Origin: Lentzea aerocolonigenes
GTDB lineage: Bacteria; Actinomycetota; Actinomycetes; Mycobacteriales; Pseudonocardiaceae
DNA: 64,000 bases
Reading direction: 5' to 3'
NCBI RefSeq assembly: GCF_000974445.1
Contig: NZ_BBOJ01000014.1
Coordinates: forward strand, 248,001 to 312,000
Each line of letters opens with the position of its first letter. Within the stretch, counting starts at the first letter, position 1. Position numbers and translations under genes: made by a program. Shown here one piece after another: positions 16,297 through 24,125 of the stretch. The notes beneath the pieces are model-generated. The model saw nothing but the letters and a program-made list of their open reading frames with translations, did no database searches and had not been told where the DNA came from.

Positions 16297-17438
16297 GCAC
16301 CCCCTACGGCTTCGCGACCAGGGCGATCCACGCCGGTCAGGACCCGGACCCGACCACGGGTGCGGTGAACGTGCCCATCTACGCGACCTCCACGTACGCC
16401 CAGGACGGCGTCGGAGGGCTGCGTGAGGGCTTCGAGTACTCGCGCACCGGCAACCCCACCCGCCGCGCGCTGGAGACGTGCCTCGCGTCGCTCGAACGCG
16501 GCCGCTACGGCCGTGCGTTCTCCTCCGGCATGGGTGCGACCGACGCGGCGTTGCGCACGTTCCTCAAGCCCGGCGACCACATCGTCATCCCGAACGACGC
16601 GTACGGCGGCACGTTCCGGCTGATCGACAAGGTCTTCTCCAAGTGGGGTGTCACCCACTCGCCGGCGCCGGTCTCGGACGTCGACGCGATCCGCGCCGCG
16701 ATCACCCCGGCCACGAAGCTCGTGTGGATCGAGACGCCGACGAACCCGTTGCTGAACATCGGCGACATCGCGGCCATCGCCTCCGTCGCCCACGAGGCCG
16801 GCGCGAAGCTGGTCGTGGACAACACGTTCGCCTCGCCCGCGCTGCAGACGCCGCTGGAGCTGGGCGCGGACGTGGTGCTGCACTCGACGACCAAGTACGT
16901 CGGCGGCCACTCCGACGTCGTCGGCGGTGCGCTGATCACCTCGGACGAGGAGATCGACGCGGCGTTCGGGTTCCTGCAGAACGGCGCGGGCGCGGTGCCC
17001 GGACCGTTCGACGCGTACCTGACCTTGCGCGGCATCAAGACCCTTGAGCTGCGCATGGAGAAGCACTCCGACAACGCCGAGCTGGTGGCGGAGGCCCTGA
17101 CGCGGCACCCGCGCGTCAAGAAGGTCATCTATCCCGGCCTGGAGTCGCACCCCGGCCACGTGGTGGCGGCCAAGCAGATGCGCCGGTTCGGCGGCATGGT
17201 GTCGTTCCTCGTCGAGGGTGGCGAGGAGGCGGCGCTGGAGGTCTGCGCGCGCACCAAGCTCTTCACGCTGGCGGAGTCGCTGGGCGGCGTCGAGTCGCTG
17301 ATCGAGCACCCCGGCAAGATGACCCACGCCTCGACCGCCGGGTCGATGCTGGAGGTGCCGGCGGACCTCGTGCGCGTGTCGGTGGGCATCGAGTCCGGTG
17401 ACGACCTGGTGGCCGACCTGCTCGAAGCCCTCGGCTGA
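16293..17438 (+). CDS. metB: Cystathionine gamma-synthase
   Basis: A 381-residue Cys/Met-metabolism PLP enzyme. It converts O-acylhomoserine and cysteine to cystathionine; relatives also run the reverse lyase reaction. The PLP lysine is K201 in HSTTKYVGGHSDVVGG. Other signatures are YSRTGNPTRRALE and ESLGGVESLIEHPGKMTHAS. It corresponds to Rv1079. The ATG overlaps the previous stop by ATGA. Its downstream terminator stem has been split by an IS element. Confidence 0.94.
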   Translation: MSTPYGFATRAIHAGQDPDPTTGAVNVPIYATSTYAQDGVGGLREGFEYSRTGNPTRRALETCLASLERGRYGRAFSSGMGATDAALRTFLKPGDHIVIPNDAYGGTFRLIDKVFSKWGVTHSPAPVSDVDAIRAAITPATKLVWIETPTNPLLNIGDIAAIASVAHEAGAKLVVDNTFASPALQTPLELGADVVLHSTTKYVGGHSDVVGGALITSDEEIDAAFGFLQNGAGAVPGPFDAYLTLRGIKTLELRMEKHSDNAELVAEALTRHPRVKKVIYPGLESHPGHVVAAKQMRRFGGMVSFLVEGGEEAALEVCARTKLFTLAESLGGVESLIEHPGKMTHASTAGSMLEVPADLVRVSVGIESGDDLVADLLEALG

Positions 17439-17449
17439 GTCCGACCACG

Positions 17450-17482
17450 ATGAAGGGCTCCTTCATCCACGTGAGGTGGATG
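17450..17482 (+). terminator. Left part of the metB terminator, broken by IS insertion
   Basis: The left 21-base arm (17450-17470), the loop GTGAG and the first 7 bases of the right arm end at the IS junction. The remaining 14 bases of the right arm lie at 18921-18934. Without the IS they form a perfect 21-bp stem between two convergent genes. Confidence 0.8.
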
Positions 17483-17520
17483 TGAACTGGTCCCCGGAAG
17501 TTGGACTGGCTAAGTAAAGG

Positions 17521-18375
17521 TTAGGCCGCGAGGGCCTGGGCTCGGTACTCGACCGGGCTCAGGCCCTTGAGCGTGGTCGAGATACGGGTGGTGTTGTACC
17601 AGTCGATGTACTCGTGCAGAGCCACGGTGAACTCCTCGACGGTGTCGAACCTGGTGTGGTGGAACAGTTCTTCCTTCAGATGGCCGAAGAAGTTCTCGGC
17701 GATCGAGTTGTCGAGACAGTTGGCGCGCCGTGACATCGACTGGGTCAGGCACGCGTCGGCCAGCAGGGCACGCCAGGAGGCGTGCTGGTACTGGAAGCCC
17801 TGGTCGGAGTGCACCAGCGGCGCGGCCCCGGCGGGCAGGGTGGCGATCGCCTCGCGCAGCGAGGAGTTCGTCAGCTCCAGCGTCGGCGAGGGTCCGCAGG
17901 AGTAGGCGATGACGGACCGGTCGAACAGGTCGATCACGGGTGACAGGTAGACCTTGCGGTCCCCGATCCGGAACTCGGTCACGTCGGTGACCCACTTCGT
18001 GTCCGGAGCCTCGGCGCCGAACTCGCGGTTGAGCACGTTCTCGGCGACCGTGCCGGGCTGCCCGAGCCAGGACCGGTACCGCCGGGGCCGCCGCACTATG
18101 CAGACCAGACCCAGCGTGTTCATCAGCGTAAGCACGGTCTTCTTGGCCACCTGCCAGCCTTGGCGGGTCAGCACCGTGTGGATCCGCCGGTGCCCGTAGC
18201 GGCCCTTGGCCTGCTCGAACGCCTCCGTGATCGCCGCCTTGAGCTCGGCATGCGGATCGGGCCGGTCCAGGCGGGCCTGGTGGTAGAAGAACGTCGAGCG
18301 GGTCAGGCCGGCGACCGCCAGCAGCACCGACAGCGGAAACTCAGCCTTGAGGGCGGCGATGATCTGGGTTTTCAC
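17521..18375 (-). CDS. IS3-family transposase OrfB (DDE integrase domain)
   Basis: A 284-residue catalytic protein. An HTH_21-like start (GRYGHRRIHTVLTRQGW) precedes an rve integrase core. The DDE residues are in TKWVTDVTEF (Asp), LVHSDQGFQYQ (Asp) and IAENFFGHLKEE (Glu). The independent GTG start overlaps the orfA stop by GTGA. The OrfB frame lies -1 to orfA and stays open back to the A6 run at 18405-18410, so an OrfAB fusion by frameshifting is likely the true transposase. Confidence 0.93.
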   Translation of the reverse strand: MKTQIIAALKAEFPLSVLLAVAGLTRSTFFYHQARLDRPDPHAELKAAITEAFEQAKGRYGHRRIHTVLTRQGWQVAKKTVLTLMNTLGLVCIVRRPRRYRSWLGQPGTVAENVLNREFGAEAPDTKWVTDVTEFRIGDRKVYLSPVIDLFDRSVIAYSCGPSPTLELTNSSLREAIATLPAGAAPLVHSDQGFQYQHASWRALLADACLTQSMSRRANCLDNSIAENFFGHLKEELFHHTRFDTVEEFTVALHEYIDWYNTTRISTTLKGLSPVEYRAQALAA

Positions 18376-18899
18376 CCTCGCCCCTGTTCCCTCAAGGCCC
18401 GCAATTTTTTCAGGTAGGCGACTTCCGCGGACAGCAGCAGGTTCTCCGCCCGCAACCGTTCCAGCTCACTGTCGGCAGGCGCGGACGCACCACCGGCAGG
18501 ACGGCCCTTCCGCTTGGGCCGCAACGCTTCCTCGCCCTCACTGCGATACGCCCGAACCCAGGTATCGACCAGCTTGGGCGAGGACAGACCGTGCTCGCGC
18601 GCCAGCTCGAGCGCCGTCGCCTCACCACTGACATACCGGCGCACGACCTCGAGCTTGAACTCGAACGTGAACGACGGCTTGCCCGGCTTCCTCATCAGCG
18701 CTCCCGCGCTCCGCAGCATCCAACGATCACGCAAGCGTCGCACCGCCGTCGGCGACACACCCAACCGGGTCGCCACAGCCTTCGCGCCATACCCGTTCTC
18801 GAACAACACGACAGCGGATGCCCGCTCCCGCTCAGACAACGAACTACCTGGATGCACCCCACCACTCCCCGGAGAGCCGGAACTGGATTCCCAGTCCAA
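18372..18899 (-). CDS. IS3-family OrfA (DNA-binding subunit)
   Basis: A 175-residue helix-turn-helix protein with two HTH-like segments (GYGAKAVATRLGVSPTAVRR; GEATALELAREHGLSSPKLV) and a C-terminal leucine-rich coiled-coil (ELERLRAENLLLSAEVAYLK). It binds the IS ends. Codons CTG-AAA-AAA-TTG near the end give the slippery site for a -1 frameshift into orfB. The start lies just inside the right inverted repeat. Confidence 0.9.
   Translation of the reverse strand: MDWESSSGSPGSGGVHPGSSLSERERASAVVLFENGYGAKAVATRLGVSPTAVRRLRDRWMLRSAGALMRKPGKPSFTFEFKLEVVRRYVSGEATALELAREHGLSSPKLVDTWVRAYRSEGEEALRPKRKGRPAGGASAPADSELERLRAENLLLSAEVAYLKKLRALREQGRG
18405..18410 (-). promoter_or_regulatory. A6 slippery site for OrfA-OrfB frameshift
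   Basis: Six A residues on the coding strand in orfA codons AAA-AAA. Slipping back one base leads into a frame open through the start of orfB, the standard arrangement for making OrfAB in IS3 elements. Confidence 0.7.
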
Positions 18900-18917
18900 C
18901 TTCCGGGGAGCGGTTCA

Positions 18918-18934
18918 ATGAAGGAGCCCTTCAT
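18918..18934 (-). terminator. Right part of the broken terminator stem
   Basis: These 17 bases are the complement of 17450-17466 and begin with the 3-bp target duplicate. They lie 10 bases beyond the stop of the minus-strand gene at 18944 and can still form a weaker quasi-palindromic hairpin alone. Confidence 0.65.
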
Positions 18935-18943
18935 CGATCTGAC

Positions 18944-19189
18944 CTAGGGCTTCTTGGAGCCGCCGAACCTGTCGACGTTCTCGGCCTCGGCCGTCGGAGC
19001 CGACGGTAGATCGGCGCCGTTGACACAGCCGCCGACGAACTCGATCGACTCGCCGGTGCGGACGAAGCGGCCGGCTTCGTCGCAGCCCGCGTGAGCCACG
19101 GTCAAGAACGCCGCGCCGGTCAGAGCCGCAGCCGTGGTCACGGCTCCGACCAGCGGAATCACCGCGGCCACGCGTCTTACGAGTGCCAT
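18944..19189 (-). CDS. Small secreted or membrane-anchored protein
   Basis: An 81-residue protein with a signal-like N-terminus (MALVRRVAAVIPLVGAV... ending AHA near residue 34) and a short mature part with two cysteines (AGCDEAGRF; VGGCVNG), perhaps one disulfide. The ATG at 19189 follows a strong GGGGAGGTGG site, so the longer in-frame start is not used. It follows hppD in the same direction. Family not recognised. Confidence 0.6.
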   Translation of the reverse strand: MALVRRVAAVIPLVGAVTTAAALTGAAFLTVAHAGCDEAGRFVRTGESIEFVGGCVNGADLPSAPTAEAENVDRFGGSKKP

Positions 19190-19211
19190 GCCACCTCCCC
19201 ACGATGTGTAT

Positions 19212-19236
19212 CCCCCGTAAAGCACCTTACCGGGGG
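19212..19236 (-). terminator. Terminator hairpin after hppD
   Basis: CCCCCGTAA and TTACCGGGGG pair with a one-base bulge around a 6-base loop, just beyond the hppD stop on the minus strand. Confidence 0.5.
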
Positions 19237-19243
19237 AACGCCA

Positions 19244-20425
19244 TCAGAGGTTGCCGCGGCGCTCCTGCTCTCGCTCGATCGCCTCGAAGAGGGCCTTGAA
19301 GTTGCCCTTGCCGAAGCCGAGCGAACCGTGCCGCTCGATCAGTTCGTAGAAGACCGTCGGACGGTCGCCGATCGGCTTGGTGAAGATCTGCAGCAGGTAG
19401 CCGTCCTCGTCGCGGTCGACCAGGATGCGGTGCTCCTTGAGCACCTCGATCGGCACGCGGACCTCGCCGATCCGGGCGCGCAGCTCCGGGTCGTCGTAGT
19501 AGGAGTCCGGCGTCTCGAGGAACTCGACACCCGCGTCGCGCATCGCCGAGACGGTCTTGATGATGTCGTTGGTCGCCAGCGCGATGTGCTGCACGCCCGC
19601 GCCCTCGTAGAACTCGAGGTACTCGTCGATCTGCGACTTCTTCTTCGCGATCGCCGGCTCGTTGAGCGGGAACTTGACGCGGTGGTTGCCGTTGGAGACG
19701 ACCTTGGACATCAGCGCCGAGTAGTCGGTGGCGATGTCGTCGCCGATGAACTCCGCCATGTTCACGAAGCCCATGACGCGGTTGTACCACTCGACCCAGT
19801 AGTCCATCTTGCCGAGCTCGACGTTGCCGACGCAGTGGTCGACGGCCTGGAACAGGCGCTTCGGAGCGCCTTCCGGACGCTTGACCGACGACGTCCGCGC
19901 CACGTAACCGGGCAGGTAGGGGCCGTTGTACTTGGAGCGGTCCACCAGCGTGTGGCGGGTCTCGCCGTAGGTCGCGATGGCCGCGAGACGCACGGTGCCG
20001 TGCTCGTCGGACACGTCGTGCGGCTCTTCCAGCACCGTCGCGCCCTGCTCGCGCGCGTGCTTGATGCACTGGTCGACGTCGCCGACCTCGAGCGCCAGGT
20101 CGACCACGCCGTCGCCGTGCTTGCGGTGGTGGTCGAGCAGCGGCGAGCCGGGCTGCACGCCGCCGTGGATCACGAAGCGGGCCGAGCCCGACTTCAGCAC
20201 GAACGACTTGTGGGAGCGCTGGCCGGTCTCGGGGCCCGCGTAGGCCACGAGCTCCATGCCGAACGCCACCTGGTAGAGCCAGGCGGTCTGGGTCGCGTTG
20301 CCCGCGACGAACACCACGGCATCCATGGCGCGCACGGGGAAGGGGTCCTTGGTCGCGTCGTAGTCGACCAAGCCCACGAGCTGCCGGAGCTGGTCGTAGC
20401 TCACGTCGTCAAGCTGCTGCGTCAT
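19244..20425 (-). CDS. hppD: 4-hydroxyphenylpyruvate dioxygenase
   Basis: A 393-residue Fe(II) dioxygenase turning 4-hydroxyphenylpyruvate into homogentisate in tyrosine breakdown. Two vicinal-oxygen-chelate domains are present. Metal ligands fall in VDHCVGNVELGK (His), GVQHIALATNDI (His) and the FYELIERHGSLGFGKGNFKA end (Glu), which is also the family's C-terminal signature. The start MTQQLDDVSYDQL is taken; its ribosome site GAGAAG is modest. It lies between metB and greA, where mycobacteria have nothing, so it is an added gene. It is divergent from an Lrp/AsnC regulator. Confidence 0.96.
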   Translation of the reverse strand: MTQQLDDVSYDQLRQLVGLVDYDATKDPFPVRAMDAVVFVAGNATQTAWLYQVAFGMELVAYAGPETGQRSHKSFVLKSGSARFVIHGGVQPGSPLLDHHRKHGDGVVDLALEVGDVDQCIKHAREQGATVLEEPHDVSDEHGTVRLAAIATYGETRHTLVDRSKYNGPYLPGYVARTSSVKRPEGAPKRLFQAVDHCVGNVELGKMDYWVEWYNRVMGFVNMAEFIGDDIATDYSALMSKVVSNGNHRVKFPLNEPAIAKKKSQIDEYLEFYEGAGVQHIALATNDIIKTVSAMRDAGVEFLETPDSYYDDPELRARIGEVRVPIEVLKEHRILVDRDEDGYLLQIFTKPIGDRPTVFYELIERHGSLGFGKGNFKALFEAIEREQERRGNL

Positions 20426-20499
20426 GCTTCTCAGCATGAGTCGACCCGACAGGGTGAGCAACAGTCAGCGATTTCGTTGAGCAGTTTGTATAGTGATCT
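20426..20499. promoter_or_regulatory. Divergent hppD / Lrp promoter region
   Basis: A 74-base gap. For the regulator, a TATAGT -10 box at 20489-20494 lies only 5 bases before the GTG start, suggesting a leaderless message. The Lrp protein probably binds here. Confidence 0.45.
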
Positions 20500-21012
20500 G
20501 TGCCTTCAGATCAGCAGAGTGAGCACTCTGACCAGCCGGTGGACGAACTGGACGCCAGGTTGCTGTTGCTCCTCACCGACGAGCCACGTCTCGGCGTCCT
20601 CGAATGCTCCCGTCGGCTCGGCGTCGCACGCGGAACGGTGCAGGCGCGGCTGGACCGTCTCGTCGAACGCGGCGTGCTCACCGGGTTCCCGCCGGCGCTG
20701 GACTTCGGCGCGATGGGCTACGGGCTGACGGCGTTCGCGGTCGTCGAGATCGCGCAGGGCAGGCGGGCCGAGGTGTGCGAGGGCCTGGCCGCGATCCCCG
20801 AGGTGTGCGAGGTGCACGCCACGACCGGCCAGGGCGACCTGTTCGTGAGAATGGTCGCGAGGTCGAACGCGGACCTGCAGCGCGTGGTCGACCACATCGT
20901 CGACGTGCCGCACGTGCGCCGGCTCTCGACGTCGATCGCCCTGTCCACGCCGGTGCCTCCACGTGTGCGGCCGCTCCTGGAACGCGTGAAGGGGCGATCA
21001 CCACGCGGGTGA
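20500..21012 (+). CDS. Lrp/AsnC-family regulator
   Basis: A 170-residue regulator. The N-terminal HTH is visible in RLGVLECSRRLGVARGTVQARLDRL (about 30-55), and a RAM ligand domain follows (EVCEVHATTGQGDLFVRMVA). This type commonly sits divergent from hppD in actinobacteria and is thought to respond to aromatic amino acids; regulation of hppD is inferred. The GTG start is probably leaderless. The stop codon lies inside the terminator stem shared with greA. Confidence 0.9.
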   Translation: MPSDQQSEHSDQPVDELDARLLLLLTDEPRLGVLECSRRLGVARGTVQARLDRLVERGVLTGFPPALDFGAMGYGLTAFAVVEIAQGRRAEVCEGLAAIPEVCEVHATTGQGDLFVRMVARSNADLQRVVDHIVDVPHVRRLSTSIALSTPVPPRVRPLLERVKGRSPRG

Positions 21013-21022
21013 CCGCCCCTTC
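20988..21022. terminator. Bidirectional terminator between lrp and greA
   Basis: Fifteen-base arms (20988-21002 and 21008-21022; one mismatch) with a 5-base loop span the regulator stop codon, between convergent genes. Confidence 0.75.
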
Positions 21023-21036
21023 GCAACGTCTGGGAA

Positions 21037-21525
21037 CTACCCGGCGTACGGCAGCGCCTCGATCAGCGTGACCTTCTGGAGCTTGCCGTTGGGCAGCTCG
21101 TACTCGACGGTCTCGCCGTCCTTCGCGCCGTTCAGGGCCTTGCCGAGCGGCGAGGACGGGGAGTAGACCTCCATCTCGCCGTGCGCGCCCTCCTCACGGG
21201 TCGCTAGCAGGAAGGTCTCGGTCTCGTCGTCGCCCTCGTAGCGGATCGTGAGCACCGTTCCCGGAGCCGCAACACCCTTGGTGGTGGGGGCCTCGCCGAC
21301 CTTCGCGGCCTGGAGCAGCTCGTGCAGCTGGCGGATCCGCGCCTCCTGCTTGCCCTGCTCCTCGCGAGCCGCGTGGTAGCCACCGTTCTCGCGGAGGTCG
21401 CCCTCCTCGCGGCGGGCGTTGATCTCTGCAGCCATGACCGGGCGGTACGCGATGAGTTCGTCCAGCTCAGCCTTGAGCCGGTCGTAGGCCTCCTGGGTCA
21501 GCCAGGTCACCTGGGTGTCGCTCAC
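21037..21525 (-). CDS. greA: Transcription elongation factor GreA
   Basis: A 162-residue GreA: N-terminal coiled coil with the acidic tip (ARREEGDLRENGGYHAARE) and the C-terminal FKBP-like domain (YSPSSPLGKALNGAKDGE). It stimulates RNA cleavage by backtracked RNA polymerase. The GTG at 21525 (SDTQVTWLTQEAYDRL) is chosen by analogy with mycobacterial GreA and lies 9 bases after GAGGAG; a GTG two codons upstream is too close to it. Counterpart of Rv1080c. Confidence 0.96.
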   Translation of the reverse strand: MSDTQVTWLTQEAYDRLKAELDELIAYRPVMAAEINARREEGDLRENGGYHAAREEQGKQEARIRQLHELLQAAKVGEAPTTKGVAAPGTVLTIRYEGDDETETFLLATREEGAHGEMEVYSPSSPLGKALNGAKDGETVEYELPNGKLQKVTLIEALPYAG

Positions 21526-21552
21526 GGTCACCAACTCCTCGTCTTGCTCTGG

Positions 21553-21597
21553 TGCACACGTGTGCCCCAGATAGTTCCCGGGCCGGGGGCCCGGAAC
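21553..21597 (-). promoter_or_regulatory. Palindromes in the greA leader
   Basis: A perfect 12-bp palindrome GCACACGTGTGC (21553-21564) and a near-perfect G+C-rich palindrome GTTCCCGGGCC...GGCCCGGAAC (about 21574-21597) lie just upstream of greA, in its promoter or leader. Role unknown. Confidence 0.45.
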
Positions 21598-21599
21598 GG

Positions 21600-21626
21600 A
21601 AAAACACGGCCCGCGCCGGGGCCGTG
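21600..21626 (-). terminator. Intrinsic terminator with T-tract
   Basis: On the minus strand, perfect 7-bp arms (21605-21611 and 21620-21626) are followed by five Ts (21600-21604). This is a classical intrinsic terminator after the DUF4307 gene, upstream of greA. Confidence 0.75.
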
Positions 21627-21664
21627 CTTGAGCGGCAATAGTAACACGAAGACAACGTTCAGCG

Positions 21665-21691
21665 ACGGCGATTTGTTCCCCAGATCGCCGT
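21665..21691 (-). terminator. Additional hairpin after the DUF4307 gene
   Basis: Perfect 8-bp arms ACGGCGAT/ATCGCCGT with an 11-base loop, 27 bases beyond the stop; it probably backs up the T-tract terminator. Confidence 0.5.
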
Positions 21692-21718
21692 TTAAACCGC
21701 AGATCACCCGCTTGGCCG

Positions 21719-22141
21719 CTAGCTCGTGGACAAGTAGGCGGGAACCTGGTAGGAGCACCCGAACACCTCGCCGGTGACCGGCGGCTTCGAGGTGCGGAGA
21801 ACTGTTGTCTCGACGACGACGGAATTCCCCGGCGGAACCAGAACTTCGCGTCTGCCCGTCTCGTCCCCGTCCTTGGATCGGGCCCGAATGATGCAGACCG
21901 CCGCACGGTCCGGTTGATCTCGGGAAACCTCGAAACTGACCTTCACGCTGTCGTCGCCGAGGATGATGAACGCGGTCTGCTTCGCCTCGATCGGCTTTGT
22001 GCCGAGATTTCGGTAACCGACGAAGGCGATCAGAGCACCTGCGGCCACGGCTACAGCGAGTAACGCCCAGCGGGCCCACCTGCCCAGTGGCCTGCGGGTC
22101 TGCCTGCTGTACCGCCCCTCGGGGAGCGCGCGCTGTGCCAC
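21719..22141 (-). CDS. DUF4307-family membrane protein
   Basis: A 140-residue protein with basic N-terminus, one transmembrane segment (about 25-44; ALLAVAVAAGALIAFVGY) and an extracytoplasmic beta-rich domain (KQTAFIILGDDSVKVSFEV). It matches the position and shape of Rv1081c, next to greA and divergent from mca. Function unknown. Confidence 0.8.
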   Translation of the reverse strand: MAQRALPEGRYSRQTRRPLGRWARWALLAVAVAAGALIAFVGYRNLGTKPIEAKQTAFIILGDDSVKVSFEVSRDQPDRAAVCIIRARSKDGDETGRREVLVPPGNSVVVETTVLRTSKPPVTGEVFGCSYQVPAYLSTS

Positions 22142-22237
22142 TATCCCGCGCCCTCCTCAACCTCTGGGGAACAATGGTGACCTGCGTTCAGTTGTTGAGT
22201 GTCGCAGGACCGTTCACACAGGAGGACCACGGGGGTC

Positions 22238-23107
22238 ATGGCCGACAAGCTGCGCCTCATGGCAGTGCACGCACATCCCGACGACGAGTCGAGCAAGGGC
22301 GCGGCCACGATGGCCCGCTACATCGCGGAAGGGCACGACGTGATGGTCGTGACCTGTACCGACGGTGGTGCGGGCAGCATTCTGAACCCGGCGATGGACA
22401 GGCCGGACGTGCTCGAGAACATGGTCGAGATCCGCCGGGAGGAGATGGCCACCGCGGCCAAGATCCTCGGCATCCAGCACCGCTGGCTCGGCTTCAAGGA
22501 CTCCGGCCTGCCGGAGGGCGACCCGAAGCCGCCGCTGCCCGAGGGCTGCTTCGCCCTGGTGCCGCTGGAGGAGTCGGTGCCGTCGCTGGTGCAGGTCATC
22601 CGCGAGTTCCGCCCGCACGTCGTCGTGACCTACGACGAGAACGGCGGCTACCCGCACCCGGACCACATCCGCACGCACGAGATCTCGATGGCCGCGCTGG
22701 ACGCCGCTGCCGACCCCGAGTTCCAGCCCTCACTGGGCGGGGCGTGGGAGACGCAGAAGGTCTACTACTCGCACGGTTTCTCCCGCGCGAAGCTGATGGC
22801 GTTCCACGAGGCGATGGAGGCTCGTGGGATGGAGTCGCCGTACACCGAGTGGCTGGCGAACTGGGACGCGAACCGGCCGGACGTGATGGACCGCGTCACC
22901 ACGCAGGTCGAGTGCGCCGACTACTTCGAGATCCGGGACGAGGCGCTCAAGGCGCACGCCACCCAGATCGACCCGACCAGCCGCTGGTTCGCCATCCCGC
23001 AGGACCTGCAGCGCGAAGTCTGGCCGACCGAGGAGTACGAGCTCGTGCGGTCGCAGGTGGACTCGACGCTGCCGGAGAACGACCTGTTCGCCGGAGTTAA
23101 GGTCTAG
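22238..23107 (+). CDS. mca: Mycothiol S-conjugate amidase Mca
   Basis: A 289-residue zinc amidase of the MshB/PIG-L family that cleaves mycothiol-toxin conjugates, releasing the mercapturic acid for export. The zinc motif HPDDE is at 13-17 and a second metal/catalytic motif PHPDH includes H140, D142 and H143. MADKLRLMAVHAHPDDESSK matches mycobacterial Mca (Rv1082). The ATG at 22238 follows AGGAGG; the longer frame is not needed. It confirms mycothiol as the thiol of this organism. Confidence 0.95.
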   Translation: MADKLRLMAVHAHPDDESSKGAATMARYIAEGHDVMVVTCTDGGAGSILNPAMDRPDVLENMVEIRREEMATAAKILGIQHRWLGFKDSGLPEGDPKPPLPEGCFALVPLEESVPSLVQVIREFRPHVVVTYDENGGYPHPDHIRTHEISMAALDAAADPEFQPSLGGAWETQKVYYSHGFSRAKLMAFHEAMEARGMESPYTEWLANWDANRPDVMDRVTTQVECADYFEIRDEALKAHATQIDPTSRWFAIPQDLQREVWPTEEYELVRSQVDSTLPENDLFAGVKV

Positions 23108-23109
23108 GG

Positions 23110-23370
23110 GTGCTCTCCCCAGAATTCGACCTCGGAAGCACGGTGGCGTTCGTCGCCGTGCAGCCGTCGAACACGAACAACGACAAGGGCGGCCAGGGCG
23201 AGGACTTCGGCAAGTCCTCCCCGGTCGGCCTCGTCCTGCTGATCCTCTTCTTCATCGCCGTCTTCTTCCTGGTCAAGTCGATGAACAAGCACCTCAAGCG
23301 GGTGCCGGCGTCGTTCGACGAGCCCGCGCCGACCGCGGACGAGGCCGCGGAGGAGAAGAAGAAGGACTAG
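23110..23370 (+). CDS. Small membrane protein, Rv1083-like
   Basis: An 86-residue protein with one transmembrane helix (SSPVGLVLLILFFIAVFFLV), then SMNKHLKRVPASFD and an acidic/Lys-rich tail. Same place and motif as Rv1083 next to mca. GTG at 23110 is used; GTG at 23143 (VAFVAVQPSN) is possible and would give about 75 residues. Its stop overlaps the stop of the convergent nucleotidyltransferase gene (CTAG). Function unknown. Confidence 0.75.
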   Translation: MLSPEFDLGSTVAFVAVQPSNTNNDKGGQGEDFGKSSPVGLVLLILFFIAVFFLVKSMNKHLKRVPASFDEPAPTADEAAEEKKKD

Positions 23371-24125
23371 CTCAGCCGCGTCGCGACCACGAACTCGTGC
23401 ACCGCCTCGAAGGCGGGCGGGTGTTCGGGCAGGTCGCTGGTCTCCCGCGCGGCCCGCAGCTCCTCCTGCCAGTGCGCGAGGTCGGCCTCCAGCCGTTCGG
23501 GAGCGGGCCGGTGCGGCACGCCGGCGAGCCCCCGGTGCTCGCCGAGGACCTTCGCCTCGATGAGCGCGGGCAGGTAGTCCGGCCCGTCGAGCTTTTCCAG
23601 CAACGTCGGCAGGTGCGCGTTCACCTCGCCGGTGCGCAGCAGGTGCACGCCGGTCAGCAGCGCGCGGAACGTGTAGAGCAGCGGCTTGATCTCGCCGGTC
23701 CGCTCGAACAGCCGCCACTGGGTGACGGCGAATCCGCGGTAGTGGTGCCCGTGCCGGTTGGTGAGGCATCCGGCGGCGAGCTCCGCCAGCTTCCGGTGCC
23801 CCTCGGTGGTGTGCACCACGAGCGGTGACAGCAGCTGTTCGAGCACGTAGCCGTTGGGGCGGGTGAGGAGCTTGCAGAACTTCTGCACGTCGTGGGTCAC
23901 GAGGTCGATCTCGACGCCGTCGCGCACCCACATCCGTTCCTTGGTCTCGGGTCCGCGGCGCAGGCCGACCACCTCCTCCGGCGGCAGGACGTGCACGCCG
24001 CGCAGGTCGACATCCGAGTCGCGCGACGGGAACCCGTACAGGTGCGCGCCGGACACGGTCGCGAAGAGCAGCCCGTGGGACTGCTCGGCCACGACCGCGC
24101 TCAGGTCGGGAACCTCGTAACTCAC
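23367..24125 (-). CDS. RlaP-like nucleotidyltransferase (second copy)
   Basis: A 252-residue protein of the RlaP / predicted nucleotidyltransferase group (PF10127-like). The DNA-polymerase-beta signature is TVSGAHLYGFPSRDSDVDLR near residues 25-44, with the D-x-D metal pair; helical regions follow (RNGYVLEQLLSPLVV; LLTGVHLLRTGEVNAHL). The GTG start overlaps the previous gene's stop by GTGA, so it is the last gene of the hen1-pnkp operon. RlaP proteins travel with RNA ligase or repair genes, but their reaction is not established. It is only distantly similar to the preceding paralogue. Confidence 0.85.
   Translation of the reverse strand: MSYEVPDLSAVVAEQSHGLLFATVSGAHLYGFPSRDSDVDLRGVHVLPPEEVVGLRRGPETKERMWVRDGVEIDLVTHDVQKFCKLLTRPNGYVLEQLLSPLVVHTTEGHRKLAELAAGCLTNRHGHHYRGFAVTQWRLFERTGEIKPLLYTFRALLTGVHLLRTGEVNAHLPTLLEKLDGPDYLPALIEAKVLGEHRGLAGVPHRPAPERLEADLAHWQEELRAARETSDLPEHPPAFEAVHEFVVATRLS

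Larger units (their letters stand above)
17483..18917 (-). mobile_element. IS3-family insertion sequence, apparently intact
   Basis: A 1435-bp element. The ends begin TGAAC and are inverted repeats of 27 bp with 25 matches (17483-17509 and 18891-18917). A 3-bp direct repeat ATG (17480-17482 and 18918-18920) flanks it, as is usual for IS3-family elements. It carries orfA and orfB on the minus strand with an A6 run for -1 frameshifting. Both reading frames are open and the DDE residues are present, so it may be active. Confidence 0.92.

Noticed and set aside
15780..17327. A 515-codon minus-strand frame opposite metB and the small membrane protein gene
   Set aside because: Composition typical of a shadow; metB is certain on the other strand.
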